NCBI RefSeq assembly: GCF_038502225.1
Contig: NC_091301.1
Span: forward strand, 23,863,008-23,927,007
Source: Cherax quadricarinatus
Lineage: Eukaryota; Arthropoda; Malacostraca; Decapoda; Parastacidae
Length of the DNA stretch: 64,000 bases
Reading direction: 5' to 3'
In this document: positions 1 through 9,822 of the stretch, piece by piece
Position numbering within the stretch: position 1 is the stretch's first letter
Layout: the number at the start of each line of letters is the position of its first letter
Position numbers and translations under genes: made by a program
Notes under the pieces: generated by a model
Seen by the model: the letters and a program-made list of their open reading frames with translations, nothing else
Database searches by the model: none
Told to the model about the DNA's origin: nothing

Positions 1-256
1 CTAGAATATGCTTCAGCTGCCAGGAAGTTGATCTTTTCAAGGCACTGGTTTGGATTCATCTCATTTAAGATATATTCCCAACATGTTTCGTTTAGGACAT
101 GGTTTACCTGATCCCATTTGATATTCTTGTTGTTGAAGTTATATTTTGTGAAGACACCTTCACAAGTACATGCATTCTGCTGATCAGGACCCCTATGCAT
201 GTACGTCTGGACTTCGATTAGGTTGTGATCGGAATTAGTTGTTTTTGATATTCTTA
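1..256 (-). mobile_element. LINE-A internal fragment (end of endonuclease and linker), cut by window edge
   Basis: The reverse complement matches, almost base for base, the end of the endonuclease domain and the linker of the larger LINE-A copy at about 12,578-12,832. This copy reads CAG (complement of 45-47) where the larger copy has a TAG stop at 12,785, so it is a useful control for which changes in that copy are mutations. It continues beyond the left edge of the window. Confidence 0.9.
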
Positions 257-261
257 TATAC

Positions 262-487
262 TACCTGGAGGTTATTCCGGGGATCAACGCCCCCGCGGCC
301 CGGTCCACGACCAGGCCTCCCGATGGATCAGGGCCTGATCAACCAGGCTGTTACTGCTGGCCGCACGCAGTCCGACGTACGAGCCACAGCCCGGCTGATC
401 CGGCACTGACTTTAGGTATCTGTCCAGCTCTCTCTTGAAGGCAGCCAGGGGTTTATTGGCAATTCCCCTAATGCTTGATGGGAGGCT
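262..487 (-). mobile_element. LINE-A 3' end, 5'-truncated
   Basis: This is the reverse complement of the last ~230 bp of LINE-A: the C-terminal ORF2 codons, then the GATCCCCGGAATAACCTCC tail. It abuts the internal fragment at 1-256 in the same orientation but out of element order, so two separate insertions of the same family are joined here. Short 3' fragments are what incomplete target-primed reverse transcription leaves. Confidence 0.9.
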
Positions 488-1130
488 ACTATCTCACACA
501 AAATTTATAAATAACACTAAAGCAGCCAATTACTAATTCTCTAACCACTGACAAAATAACAAGGATATTTTAATACATGTAAATATAAACTAAACCTGTA
601 GAAAGAAAATATTTTCGTCCCAAAAGTTTATGACCAAACATTACAAAATTTTAATATTTCTCTAACTCAGTTATAACAATCTAAATTTAATAAAAAAAAA
701 CTGCTAGTATATAAATTTTCTTCCAAAACAGATACTACTCTCAAAAATACTTAAAGAAAACAATAGTTTCTCTTCCCCTGACAAAACTTACATACCCCTC
801 ATTTAAAACACAAATTTCTCATTATTAATTTACTCTATAGTCACTAATATACTGTAGCGACCTTCTATGTTCTCCATAACATTAAATTTACCAATGAAAA
901 TATTGAAATTATTAAACGTAAACAACTGGGCACAAAAACTTGGCAGCCTAGCAAATATATATCAGATTCTCCTAATACCAGTACAATTACCTAAATCCAT
1001 TATATTTTATTAACAATAATAATATAAATACCATACAATAAGCGACACTACAGTGGTACTACCACAACCACCATCCACGCACCACCACCCAACACCGTCA
1101 ACAACTGCCACGCCAGCCATCATCACCCTT
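488..1130. other. AT-rich intergenic stretch, no gene seen
   Basis: The sequence is A/T-rich with poly-A and poly-T runs. I see no long open frame, RNA gene or repeat family that I recognise. Confidence 0.6.
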
Positions 1131-1227
1131 ACTCCCCCCAGCCATGACTCCCCTTACCGCAGCACCCTTTACCGCCACACCCCTTACCGCCACTCCACTT
1201 AGCACCACCACCTACCAACGTCGCCAC

Positions 1228-1480
1228 CTACCACCACCACCTGCCACTGTCATCCCCTACCACCACCACCTGCCACCGTCATCCCCTACCACCACCACCT
1301 GCCACTGTCATCCCCTACCACCACCACCTGCCACTGTCATCCCTTGCCACCACCACCTGCCACTGTCATCCCCTACCACTACCACCTGCCACTGTCATCC
1401 CTTGCCACCACCACCTGCCACTGTCATCCCCTACCACCACCACCTGCCACTGTCATCCCCTACCACCACCACCTGTCACT
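1228..1480. repeat. 30-bp minisatellite (CCACCACCACCTGCCACTGTCATCC type)
   Basis: About eight units of a 30-bp C-rich repeat (CCCTACCACCACCACCTGCC then ACTGTCATCC) occur head to tail. Looser CCACC-rich sequence extends to about 1,050 and 1,600. Because the unit length is a multiple of three and lacks stops, several frames look open (His/Pro/Thr-rich). I read these as artefacts of the repeat, not coding sequence. Confidence 0.85.
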
Positions 1481-1560
1481 GTCACCCCTACCACCACTCT
1501 CCCTTCCACCACACCCCTTGCCACCAGTTCCCCAACCACCACCACCTACCACCACTCTCA

Positions 1561-2530
1561 CCCACCACCCAAGAACTCATCAGTTACACTTTCCACAGAG
1601 TTGGTGTCTTGCCTGGGAGCTGGTGTTGCCACACGTAAAAATGGGGAAAGGTATGGAATAGGTGTGTGAACCCAATCAGGATTTTTGGCCCGGGAGACAG
1701 CGCTGGTGACCAAGTTCTCTGCACACTCGGCAAAACTTTAATTGTGCAACTCATTCTCCGTGATAACTTGGTGCCCGAGGAGCCTTTCTTTATAGTCCAG
1801 GGGAAACCTGGGGTCGCAACGCTGAGAAGAGTAAAGGGGAAACGTTTGATTTCTTCTTCTTCTCTTCTTTTTTTTCTTCTCTTCCTTCTCTGTCTGTGTC
1901 TCTCGGAATCTCTCTCTCTCAGGAAAAGGGCGTTTATATAGGAAATCTTGTGTTGTCTGGAAGAAAATTTGATTTTCCCTCGCTGAAGTGAAACAGAATT
2001 CTGCGGTTTGGTTTTTGTTGGCAGCGGGAAAGTTTTCTCTTTCTCATTGTTTGGTTGTTAATATTAGTGTTGCAGTTGTTGTTGGTGTTCTTGTTGCCGC
2101 TGTTTAGAAGTCTACAATATTGTTTCATTTTTACATTCAGGGGGGAAAAATGTTGTAGAAGTGGAGAAGATGTCGCGTAGTTTGTCTCGGAACAAACTTC
2201 AACAAACATTCCTGACTTATGGTGTGGGTAGAGGGCGTCTTGGATGGGGAGAAGGTGGTTGATGAGGCGGGGAGGTGCTGCTGATTTGATGATATTGAGG
2301 GAGGAGCAGCAGGTGGGATTGGTGGGTAGATGCTGATCATGGTGGGGTGGACAAGAGGAATGGTTGGTTAGTGGACGGGGTGGATGAAGGATGGGTGAAT
2401 GTGCAGGTAACCACCGAAGAAGTGGTGGGGACACGCGTGTCATATTCTCCAACCCTAGTGATAAAGGTTCAGTCGTTGATATTAGAGTATAGAGGCAGTC
2501 GAAATGTTGTGTTTCTTGCCAGTGATTGTC
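1561..2530. other. Unassigned stretch with a TTC/TCT-rich tract
   Basis: A pyrimidine tract of TTCTTC/TCTCTC type lies at about 1,848-1,922. Short frames of fewer than 175 codons exist on both strands, but I recognise none of their products and see no matching splice signals. No gene is called. Confidence 0.5.
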
Positions 2531-2532
2531 AT

Positions 2533-2705
2533 ACCTTACCTTACCTTTGAAGAATTTCGAGAGTATATCTACTTTCTGAGCCCGGCCATGGGCCAGGCTC
2601 GTCTGGTGCTTGCCTGGTCAACCAGGCTGTTGCTGCTGGAGGCCCGCTGCCCCACATATCCATCACAGCTTAGGTACGGTTCGTCAGGAAACAGGACAAG
2701 TATTT
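2533..2705 (-). mobile_element. LINE-B 3' end fragment
   Basis: The reverse complement reads a LINE-B 3' end (GCAACAGCCTGGTTGACCAG, then a GAGCCTGGCCCATGGCCGGG block). It matches the noisy plus-strand copy at about 29,104-29,215 and the copy at 63,735-63,825. Only the terminal part of the element is present. Confidence 0.75.
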
Positions 2706-2892
2706 TCTGACTCGGGCCTTAGCGAGATGATGGCCCACCGTTGGAGCTTCTGTTGATCTGACCGAGGCCTTCCGCTGGCTTACTGGTCATAGTTATAACC
2801 GTTTGTTAGTCTACTGACCACACTGTTTAGGCTTATGATTGTTAGTGAAGGAATTGACCACTACTTATATTATTTATTACTACATATCTAAC

Positions 2893-2958
2893 TACATGTT
2901 GATGATTCCAGGAGCACATGTTGATGGTTCCAGGAGTACATGTTGATGGTTCCAGGCA
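2893..2958. repeat. 22-bp tandem repeat, three units
   Basis: Three consecutive units of about 22 bp carry ACATGTTGATGGTTCCAGGA with small differences. It is a minor local duplication. Confidence 0.7.
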
Positions 2959-3039
2959 CCAAGCATCATCATGCTTGAGGTTTTTAATTTTTGAAGACCT
3001 ACACTAATAGCAGAGAAAGGCCCAGAAGGTAGTGCAGAT

Positions 3040-3098
3040 TACCTGGAGGTTACCTGGAGGTTATTCCGGGGATCAACGCCCCCGCGGCCCGGTCCATG
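3040..3098 (-). mobile_element. LINE-A 3' terminal stub with duplicated tail unit
   Basis: Only about 60 bp of LINE-A remain. The tail unit (TACCTGGAGGT on the plus strand) occurs twice in tandem, as it does at the 3' end of the copy at 7,473-7,743. This fits a CR1-type element, which ends in short tandem units, not poly-A. Confidence 0.85.
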
Positions 3099-3750
3099 AG
3101 CCAGAAGATAAGCACAGACCAGATTGGAAAATATCATTCACCTTATATTTACTCAAACGATGATCTGATGCGGAACATACCGGCGTTGAAAAAAAAAATC
3201 ATACTCCGGGTTTATTAGTCTGTACAGGTGGGGTGAAAGCCCGGTGCCAGAATCAGGGACACAGTAATCAAGGGAACAGCTGTCAGGCCTAGGTGATCTT
3301 TGTAGGCTCTGTTCTTGCAAAGTGAGAACGAGATGGCTCACAAAGCGTACATTTTGCCACGAACGGCAGTCAGACTTCATTACTGCAGATGATGTTGGGG
3401 CGAGTTCTAGGTCTGAGCAAAGCTCAGGCCTCTGCAGCACAGTTGTCCTCAAAGATTTATTAAGTTGTACTATGAATTAGGGAAAGATCCTAGACTTCAC
3501 CTTATGAAACATACAAGGCAAATGTGGTAGTAATTATGGACAAGATAGATTATAGTGGAAAATGAACATGTTATTTAAAGACGGGGGAACTTACGTGCTC
3601 CTTCAACTCCTGGGAACGAGTGAATGTACTGTGTTCATCATCAGTGGTTTCAACCCTTCGGTGTGATTCCTTCATGATTCATCGTCGGAGTGGCTTGAAA
3701 CTTAATTTGCCGACGTATTTTAGGATACTGTTCTCTTTTATGATAAGAGA
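3099..3750. other. Unassigned stretch
   Basis: The minus strand of 3,153-3,452 has a 99-codon frame of unknown product, and an AATAAA-like signal with a T10 run lies at about 3,187-3,215. I cannot connect this to a known gene or repeat family. Confidence 0.35.
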
Positions 3751-3754
3751 GGAA

Positions 3755-4065
3755 CGGAAAAGAAATACAGTATATACATGGAAGATACCGGAGGACCTAG
3801 TTCTAAACCTATGATTTATTGCAGTGAGAGATATGGGAGGAAACGTACAATGAACTCAGTGATTCAAGACTCGACCTGCTACTAGCAGATATCAGCAGTA
3901 TTGCTGGAGCAATGATGGCCTGCATAACCATTACAGTTGAATGAACCTGGTTGTAATGGCAACGTGGACCACAGGGGCCGCCAACAGAAACAGCTTGGTT
4001 GACCAGATAAGCTTCCGGAGCCTGCCAGTGGTTTATCTTAGGTATACACGCCAGAATCAAGTAAA
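3755..4065 (+). mobile_element. Degenerate CR1-like LINE fragment
   Basis: 3,755-3,815 resembles the region of ORF2 encoding a YTWK-type motif in LINE-A (compare about 14,515-14,580). About 3,975-4,010 resembles the 3' AACAGC-TTGGTTGACCAG block. It is heavily diverged, so only partial support is possible. Confidence 0.45.
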
Positions 4066-4390
4066 TCAACGCAGTCTGCTTTCTCTGTGTGTTGCTGCTT
4101 GAATTCTCAACTTAGAGCATTCCGGTCTCTGTCTCACTCTAAAAAAAAAAAAAAACTTTGTATTCAGTAGATTTCCTCAGCTGATTGTCTCGCGTGTATT
4201 TTTTCCTGCGTCTCATTTGAGAAAAGCATTCTTTCGATGGATTTTTTTTGGTTTAAATGTTTCTCGGTCCTATAGTGCTCCTCAGAAAATTCGTCACGAG
4301 GGTATTTTTAACAAATTCAATTTCTCCTATAGCCAGTACTGCCGGGAGACCTAGTCTGGGACAGCCGCGGGGGGTAGTGACACCCGGTCC
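4066..4390. other. Unassigned stretch
   Basis: A poly-A run of 14 lies at about 4,141. No gene or repeat family was recognised. Confidence 0.5.
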
Positions 4391-4394
4391 TTGT

Positions 4395-4770
4395 ATGTAA
4401 TTCTACCGTCACAGCAGCTTACTGCCTCCGTCACCGCAGATTACTGCCACCGTCACTGCAAATTGCTACCGTCGTCACCGCACATTACTACCATCGTCAC
4501 CGCAGATTACTACCATCGTCACTGCAGAGTACTACTACCATCACCACAGCTTACTGCCACCATTACCGCAGCTTACTACCACCGTCACTGCAGCTTACTA
4601 CCACCATCACAGGAACCTGCCATTACAGGAGCCCACTTCACTGCAGCATACCATTACAGCACCGTCACTGCAACCTACCATCACAGCACCGTCACTGCAA
4701 CCATCACAGCACCGTCATTGTAACCTACCATTACAGCACCGTCACTACAACCTACCATTACAGGAACCCA
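4395..4770. repeat. Degenerate C/A-rich minisatellite (CACCGTCACTGCAGCTTACT type)
   Basis: Irregular units of about 21-24 bp built from CACCGTCAC, TGCAG and TTACTACC or TACCATTACAG recur about 16 times. The 110-codon frame across it is a product of the repeat. Confidence 0.75.
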
Positions 4771-5194
4771 CCATCATTGCATCTATATATGTCACTGCAT
4801 TAGCATTTCCAACGTCTAGTAGATGCTATTCCACGATATTTTGTGAGCAGTGTGTGTTCACCCTCAACAGCGAGGACCCTGAATGCTAAATGACCTCTCT
4901 AATGTTCTCGAGGTGTGCCCTCCCACCGAGATAACTTAGAAGAGATTAGATTCTATGGCAGACTGACTCGCCAGATTTGGGTACCATGTTAGTAAACTCA
5001 CATAAGGGGTCTGAACCCAAAGTATGCCAGTCCTATAAAACTGGTAGTTTGGATTGGCTTGCCATGAGTTGACAGTAGGCTAAATTATGTTTGGGGAGTG
5101 TTGATGTTTCGTGGATTGGCACTGCTATGAGTGGTCGCCATTCATGGCAGTGAATGAACCATTCAGCATTCGCTATCAGCCAGGTCAACTGGTA

Positions 5195-5440
5195 GTTAAA
5201 AAGGAGTTAAAGCAGATCAACGGCCAGTTAAGAAAGTCAATAGATAGTTAAACATGAAAGTCAATTGGCAGTGAAAAGACATGTTAGCAGGTAGTAAACC
5301 AAGCAGGGCAACGGACAGGTCAGTAGACAGGTGAATAGGCCATCAGACAGGTCATTAAGCAGGTCAATAGACAGGTCAACAGACAGTTTTAACAGGTAGG
5401 TCAATAACCCGTTAAGGAAGCAGGTGAACAGAGAGGTCAC
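5195..5440. repeat. Degenerate short-unit repeat (CAGGTCAATAGACAGGTCAA)
   Basis: Loose repetition of AGGTCAATAGACAGG-type words of about 14-20 bp. Divergence between units is high. Confidence 0.6.
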
Positions 5441-5991
5441 CACTTATAGACTGAAACCAGAAATGAGCATTTATGATTTATATAGCAGGTTTATAGCTTG
5501 AAAATACGTCTCCATTAGTGTGTGTTGTGGTAAATTTGTCATTTTATTTCCTGCATCAAAGTAGACTTGTGTGTTACATAATGGGGTGAGAAAACCATTT
5601 GATTCCTTCTGTAATTGTCACCTTGATAGCGGCCGGAAATGAGGGCGGCTATTGTCTCCTGCTCCGTGTGTCTGGTGGCCGCCGCCCGGGCACCCATTTT
5701 GATTCATTGTTGACCTTTGTCACCTGAGGCGAGGCAATGTTGGGTATTATTTTATAGTGTGCGTGTCACTGTGCTGGAAGAGTTATAAATGATCCGTTGT
5801 AGTTGTTCTGCCCTAAAGCACTCTATATTGTGTGCGTGTGTGCGTGCGTCCAACATTTTGCTATAGCTTTCGTAAGTAATGATACTACAATAGTTGTATG
5901 TTGGGTTTTAAAGTGTATCGACTACACAAGGGCCATTAAGGTCGCACCTCACCCTTACAGCAGTAACAAGAATACTTTAATCCCTGGGGTG

Positions 5992-5993
<2 letters not shown>
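5441..5993. other. Mostly unassigned; contains a GC-rich patch with a tiny signal-like ORF
   Basis: At 5,630-5,720 a GC-rich, CpG-containing patch carries a 24-codon frame (ATG at 5,639, stop at 5,711) beginning MRAAIVSCSVCLVAAARA. That reads like a signal peptide but stops almost at once. It lies about 1 kb upstream of the exon at 6,671-6,900. I do not call it a gene. Confidence 0.4.

Positions 5994-6076
<83 letters not shown>
5994..6076. repeat. (TA)n microsatellite, left of MITE
   Basis: An uninterrupted TA tract of about 80 bp ends directly at the left terminal inverted repeat of the element at 6,077-6,464. Confidence 0.98.
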
Positions 6077-6079
<3 letters not shown>

Positions 6080-6464
6080 TGCCGAATAAGCAAAACTTGC
6101 GATTTTGGCTTAAATAGCAAGGCTCTTCTTGCCGAATAAGGCAAGGGAAAATTTGTGTATGCAATAATTTCGCAAAAAATCATTCTAAACCTAACGAAGA
6201 AATATGTTTCATTGTGTTTGTTTATTATTAAATTATTGTAAACTTATCTAAAATGTATTTAGTTGGATTAGGCTAAATTAAATTGCGCTTATTATAATAA
6301 GGTTAGGTAAGTTTCCTAAGGTTCTTTTGGTACAAAATCATTAATTTTTATATTAACATAAATGAAAAAAATATATATCTTTAAATGTATAAGAGAAAAT
6401 TTTAGAAAAGACTTAATTTTAAATGAGTTCATGTTAATTGACCAGTTTTACTTATTCGGCACGA
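6077..6464. mobile_element. MITE-like DNA transposon, 388 bp, near-perfect TIRs
   Basis: The ends are inverted repeats of 21 bp with one mismatch (core TCGTGCCGAATAAG at 6,077; its complement CTTATTCGGCACGA ends at 6,464). The interior is AT-rich and has no transposase frame, so the element is non-autonomous. TA dinucleotide tracts flank both sides, which suggests insertion into a TA microsatellite and TA target preference. I recall related sequences being common in decapods but cannot name the family. Confidence 0.88.
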
Positions 6465-6466
6465 CA

Positions 6467-6467
6467 T

Positions 6468-6543
<76 letters not shown>
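6467..6543. repeat. (TA)n microsatellite, right of MITE
   Basis: A TA tract with one TG interruption follows the MITE after four bases. It is probably the right half of the tract into which the element inserted. Confidence 0.97.
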
Positions 6544-6547
<4 letters not shown>

Positions 6548-6609
6548 GCATATAAATACAGTAAGTGATACACCTAGGTGTATATACATACACTTGAGAG
6601 ATAGTCCAG

Positions 6610-6628
6610 TGTGTGTGTGTGTGTGTAT
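6610..6628. repeat. Short (GT)n tract
   Basis: A run of GT repeats of about 18 bp directly precedes the putative TATA region. Confidence 0.9.
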
Positions 6629-6636
6629 ATAAACAC

Positions 6637-6673
6637 TATAAATAGTTGAAGTACATGCAGCAAGGGGAGCAGT
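6637..6673 (+). promoter_or_regulatory. Candidate core promoter (TATA box plus initiator)
   Basis: TATAAATA stands at 6,637-6,644. About 34 bp downstream the sequence GCAGTCAC offers an arthropod-type CAGT initiator with A at 6,671. Spacing is slightly longer than the usual ~30 bp. The context is a start codon, a GC-rich coding stretch and a splice donor within the next 230 bp. This is inference from motifs only; a second TCAGTC lies at 6,685. Confidence 0.4.
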
Positions 6674-6900
6674 CACTTCTTAACTCAGTCTGAGGCAAGT
6701 TTGTGTTGTTTCAGGTTATGGTATTAAGGTGATGGCGGGTGTGGTGAGCGCCGGGGGGTGGAGCTTGGGGCGCCGCCCCCGGGGTGCCCCCCACAGCACC
6801 TCCCCCAGAGCCCCCCGTGGTGGCGGGGGTCCGCCCCCACTACCCCTTAGCATGGTGGTACTCGTCCTGCTTCTCGCTGCCCTCGCTAGAGCTGAACAAG
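6671..6900 (+). CDS. Candidate first exon of a secreted or membrane protein (signal-peptide exon)
   Basis: An ATG at 6,732 opens a GC- and CpG-rich frame of 56 codons plus one base. It ends at the consensus donor GAACAAG|GTAAGT (6,900/6,901). The frame first encodes an Arg/Gly/Pro-rich stretch. From the internal ATG at 6,852 (A at -3) it encodes MVVLVLLLAALARAEQ, a textbook signal peptide with a probable ARA|EQ cleavage site. Translation may start at either ATG; the inner one gives the more usual signal peptide. The intron would be phase 1, common after signal peptides in extracellular modular proteins. A five-codon upstream frame starts at 6,718. If TTCAG at 6,710-6,714 is an acceptor, the exon would begin at 6,715. 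I found no downstream exon, so the protein is unidentified. Confidence 0.5.
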
Positions 6901-7038
6901 GTAAGTCAATCAACCTCTCTCACACCTTCACACAGTTTGCAGAGCGAGTCTGTACTGAGTTTTAATTTATTTTTTAACCAGTGTTGAACTTTTTGAAATC
7001 AGTAAGGGTTAATAATGAGCGAAATGTACGTACGTACG

Positions 7039-7039
7039 T

Positions 7040-7130
<91 letters not shown>
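7039..7130. repeat. (GT)n microsatellite
   Basis: A near-perfect GT tract of about 90 bp, preceded by ACGTACGTACGTGTGTATG. It lies in the putative intron downstream of the exon ending at 6,900. Confidence 0.98.
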
Positions 7131-7131
<1 letters not shown>

Positions 7132-7320
7132 TGCTTGTAGGCACCACATAAGTCAAAGCATACATTAACACTGTATCTGCTTCCTTTGTAAGTCGCAGTA
7201 AAGAACAAAAGTCACAGTGTCGTGGCTGCAACAGTTCATAAATTGATTGTTCTGGTCCTTGCTGGACCACTATCAAGTAGCAGCTGAGGAAGAAAACAAA
7301 GCCAGAATGTAAGTAACTCT

Positions 7321-7321
<1 letters not shown>

Positions 7322-7368
<47 letters not shown>
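7322..7368. repeat. (ATT)n microsatellite
   Basis: About 15 ATT units occur in uninterrupted series. Confidence 0.97.
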
Positions 7369-7369
<1 letters not shown>

Positions 7370-7472
7370 GATTTTTATTTTCAATTTTTGTTGTGAATTA
7401 GCATTATTTATTAAATGAAGCGTTAAGCTTGTGTGGTTTATTCAGGGCATGGAGTGTTAAAAGCTCGATCCT

Positions 7473-7743
7473 ACCATAAGTGTCCGGGGCCCAAAACTGT
7501 TCAACAGCCTCCCATCAAGCATTAGGGGAATTGCCAATAAACCCCTGGCTGCCTTCAAGAGAGAGCTGGACAGATACCTAAAGTCAGTGCCGGATCAGCC
7601 GGGCTGTGGCTCGTACGTTGGACTGCGTGCGGCCAGCAGTAACAGCCTAGTTGATCAGGCCCTGATCCATCGGGAGGCCTGGTCATGGACCGGGCCGCGG
7701 GGGCGTTGATCCCCGGAATAACCTCCAGGTAACCTCCAGGCAG
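7473..7743 (+). mobile_element. LINE-A 3' end, 5'-truncated
   Basis: This matches 14,672-14,935 of the long LINE-A copy with only scattered differences: codons for the C-terminus of ORF2 (SVRGPKLFNS-like), then the 3' tail with two tandem AACCTCCAGG(T) units. The high similarity implies fairly recent activity. Confidence 0.93.
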
Positions 7744-7789
7744 GTATGTCTACATAGATTTAACAAACAAGAGAGAGTGACTTACCTGA

Positions 7790-7930
7790 AGGATGTTTTC
7801 CGGGGTCAACTCGTGGTGCTGTCCAGACCAGGCCTTCTGGTGAATGAAGGCCTGATGGATGAGGCTGTTACTATTGGCCGCACGCAGTCTAACGTATGTA
7901 CCTCAGCCCGGCTGATCAGGAAATAAATTA
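7790..7930 (-). mobile_element. Degenerate LINE-A-like 3' end
   Basis: The reverse complement contains the CAGCCGGGCTGA, ACGT, CTGCGTGCGGCCA and CAGTAACAGCCT blocks of the LINE-A 3' end, with many substitutions. It is probably an older subfamily. Confidence 0.7.
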
Positions 7931-8224
7931 ACGAGCTCATCAAGTTCCTTCTTCTGGGCAAATTCTGAAGCATTTTTATGAAAAAAAATAGAAACACTAC
8001 CATAAACGCGTCGGTAGAGCACTAGCCATAAAAGTCTTTGAAAAGGTGATGAGACATTAGATTACAACCAGAGACACTATAAACAAAAGGGAAGCAGCTT
8101 ACCAAATAGAATGAAAGGAACAGGTGAAATAACACAATAAGGTAAATACCATGATAGCCACGAAAATGACAGAGTGAATAATGAAAAATTTCGAAACGAA
8201 GGAAATAGTGGTGACACTTGTCAA

Positions 8225-8865
8225 ATCACTTGTGCTCTAGCTTAGGGTATTTTTCAGCGTTGACGGCCGTGTTGAGGGGAGAAGAGATAGAGCTGAAACA
8301 GAGGCTTATTTACAGTCCGCATAGAGCCAATAAAGCATTTAAATTACTGAGAACGCCTCATAGCTCTAAATGTGTACTAAGTGAAGTAGAGGAGAGATAA
8401 ATAATAAAATATACGTGGAAAGTATTTGAGGGTGTAGTCCCAAATCCGCACACTGCCATAACAACATACTGGAACGATATATAATGGAAGAATGTTTAAA
8501 ATAACCCCACTGAAAAACAGGTGCCGTGGGCAAAATAAGAGAAAATTGTATCAAACATTCTTAGTCCCCAGACTGTTTAACACTACCACAAGATATCAGA
8601 AACATTGCCGGAAGAAGCGTAAAAGTTTTCAAGAGAAAATTGGAGATATACCTCCGCCAAGTGCCAGATCAGCCAGGATGTGATGGATAAATGAACTTTA
8701 TTTCTATAAAGTATGGACACACTTCATAGTCCATGGTTATGCAGGTGGGTCAGCGTGCCGCCGGCTGTAACTGCCTGATTAACTAGGCAAGCATTGGACA
8801 AGCTTGGCCCAGGGCCGGGCTGCAGGAGTAGGAAAGCCCTTGAAACTCTTCGACGATGTTAAATG
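8225..8865 (+). mobile_element. LINE-B C-terminal ORF2 and 3' end, degenerate
   Basis: The sequence tracks the noisy LINE-B copy at about 28,720-29,220: AATAAAGCATTTAAATTACT, an ATATACGTGGAAAGTATTTG (IYTWK-like) motif, CCAAATCCGCACACTG, then GTGCCAGATCAGCCAGG and the 3' block. An AT-rich insert of about 65 bp at 8,685-8,750 interrupts the 3' part. Multiple stops mean it is inactive. Confidence 0.7.
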
Positions 8866-9375
8866 TATAGAGGTTGTGTTATTGTATTCAAAGGAAACAC
8901 CAAAACCGTCGGGGTCATTCAGCTTCTGGGGCTAGGAAGGTAATCAATTGGGTTTAATTTAGAAGGGAGAATAGTCGATCCAATTCTTTGAATCAAGAGC
9001 TCTTATCAACATGACGGCACCACGCTCTTTAAGGAAGCTTCAGATGTATGGATGTTGTTCCTGAAAATGACTTCTCCAGTTAGAGCGTGTATTATTTAAC
9101 GAATTACTCATTATAGTGCTAACTTTTTTTTAGTGACCACTTTTTTGAGGCTCTGGAGACTGGTGGCAGGTATATCACAGGCACATAACTCATAGACACG
9201 CCACAAGAGAAAGTGGTTAGGTCAGCTCACCTATAGTTATCTGTTAGTTGCGTCACGGAGAGAGGTCATCCCCTCCTTGCTTCCCTGGGGGAGGGGTGAG
9301 AAACGAGGTACAAGGGAAAGGGACGAGAAGAGAGAGAGAAAATAGAGGGGGGGGGGTGATACTACGATCATCTCA
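8866..9375. other. Unassigned stretch
   Basis: There is a G-rich patch at 9,280-9,360. No gene or recognised family. Confidence 0.5.
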
Positions 9376-9384
9376 GTGGTTATT

Positions 9385-9605
9385 TATGGATGGTTCCAGG
9401 GGTCATCGCCCCCGGGGCCCGGTCCCAGACTAGGTCTACTGGTTGCAGAAGATTTGATTCGGGTTACATGGCAAGATTCCTAACTCCAGCTGATCTTCTC
9501 GATTATCTGTACACAATTTAGGGTGGAGGGACGGGGTCACTGTCTCCGCCTCCCAGTCCTGGGCCTTCTGGTTGATTGCCTGATCAGTCAGGCTGTTGAT
9601 GCTGG
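9385..9605 (-). mobile_element. Degenerate LINE-A/B 3' end fragments
   Basis: GTTCCAGGGGTCATCGCCCC with GGGGCCCGGTCCCAGAC (9,390-9,430), and a CTGATCAGTCAGGCTGTTGA block (9,575-9,600), are decayed versions of the LINE 3' end on the minus strand. Confidence 0.55.
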
Positions 9606-9689
9606 CTGCTGGTTCGCTTAATGATAATTTTTAAATTGCATGCTTTTGTGTAAAAGTTGACAATAAGAAAATGTTTGGATTGTTTCATG

Positions 9690-9822
9690 TCTAGAAAACT
9701 GTAGTGTACTCTGGGAAGCCTGTAGTGTAGTCTGGAAAGCCTGTAGTGTAGTCTGGAAAGCCTGTAGTGTACTCTGAAAAACCTGTAGCGTACTCTGGAA
9801 AGCCTGTAGCGTACTCTGAAAA
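9690..9822. repeat. 21-bp minisatellite, left part
   Basis: About six units of GTAGTGTACTCTGGAAAGCC(T). The array stops at GTACTCTGAAAA (9,811-9,822) exactly where LINE-A begins. The same family resumes at 14,941, so the two arrays were one before the insertion. Confidence 0.9.

Noticed and set aside
1144..1661. Pro/His/Thr-rich frame of 164 codons
   Set aside because: Produced by the 30-bp C-rich minisatellite; no start context, splice signal or homology.
1666..1941. 91-codon frame as a small gene
   Set aside because: It begins at GTG, runs into a TTC/TCT tract and has no recognisable domain or splice context.
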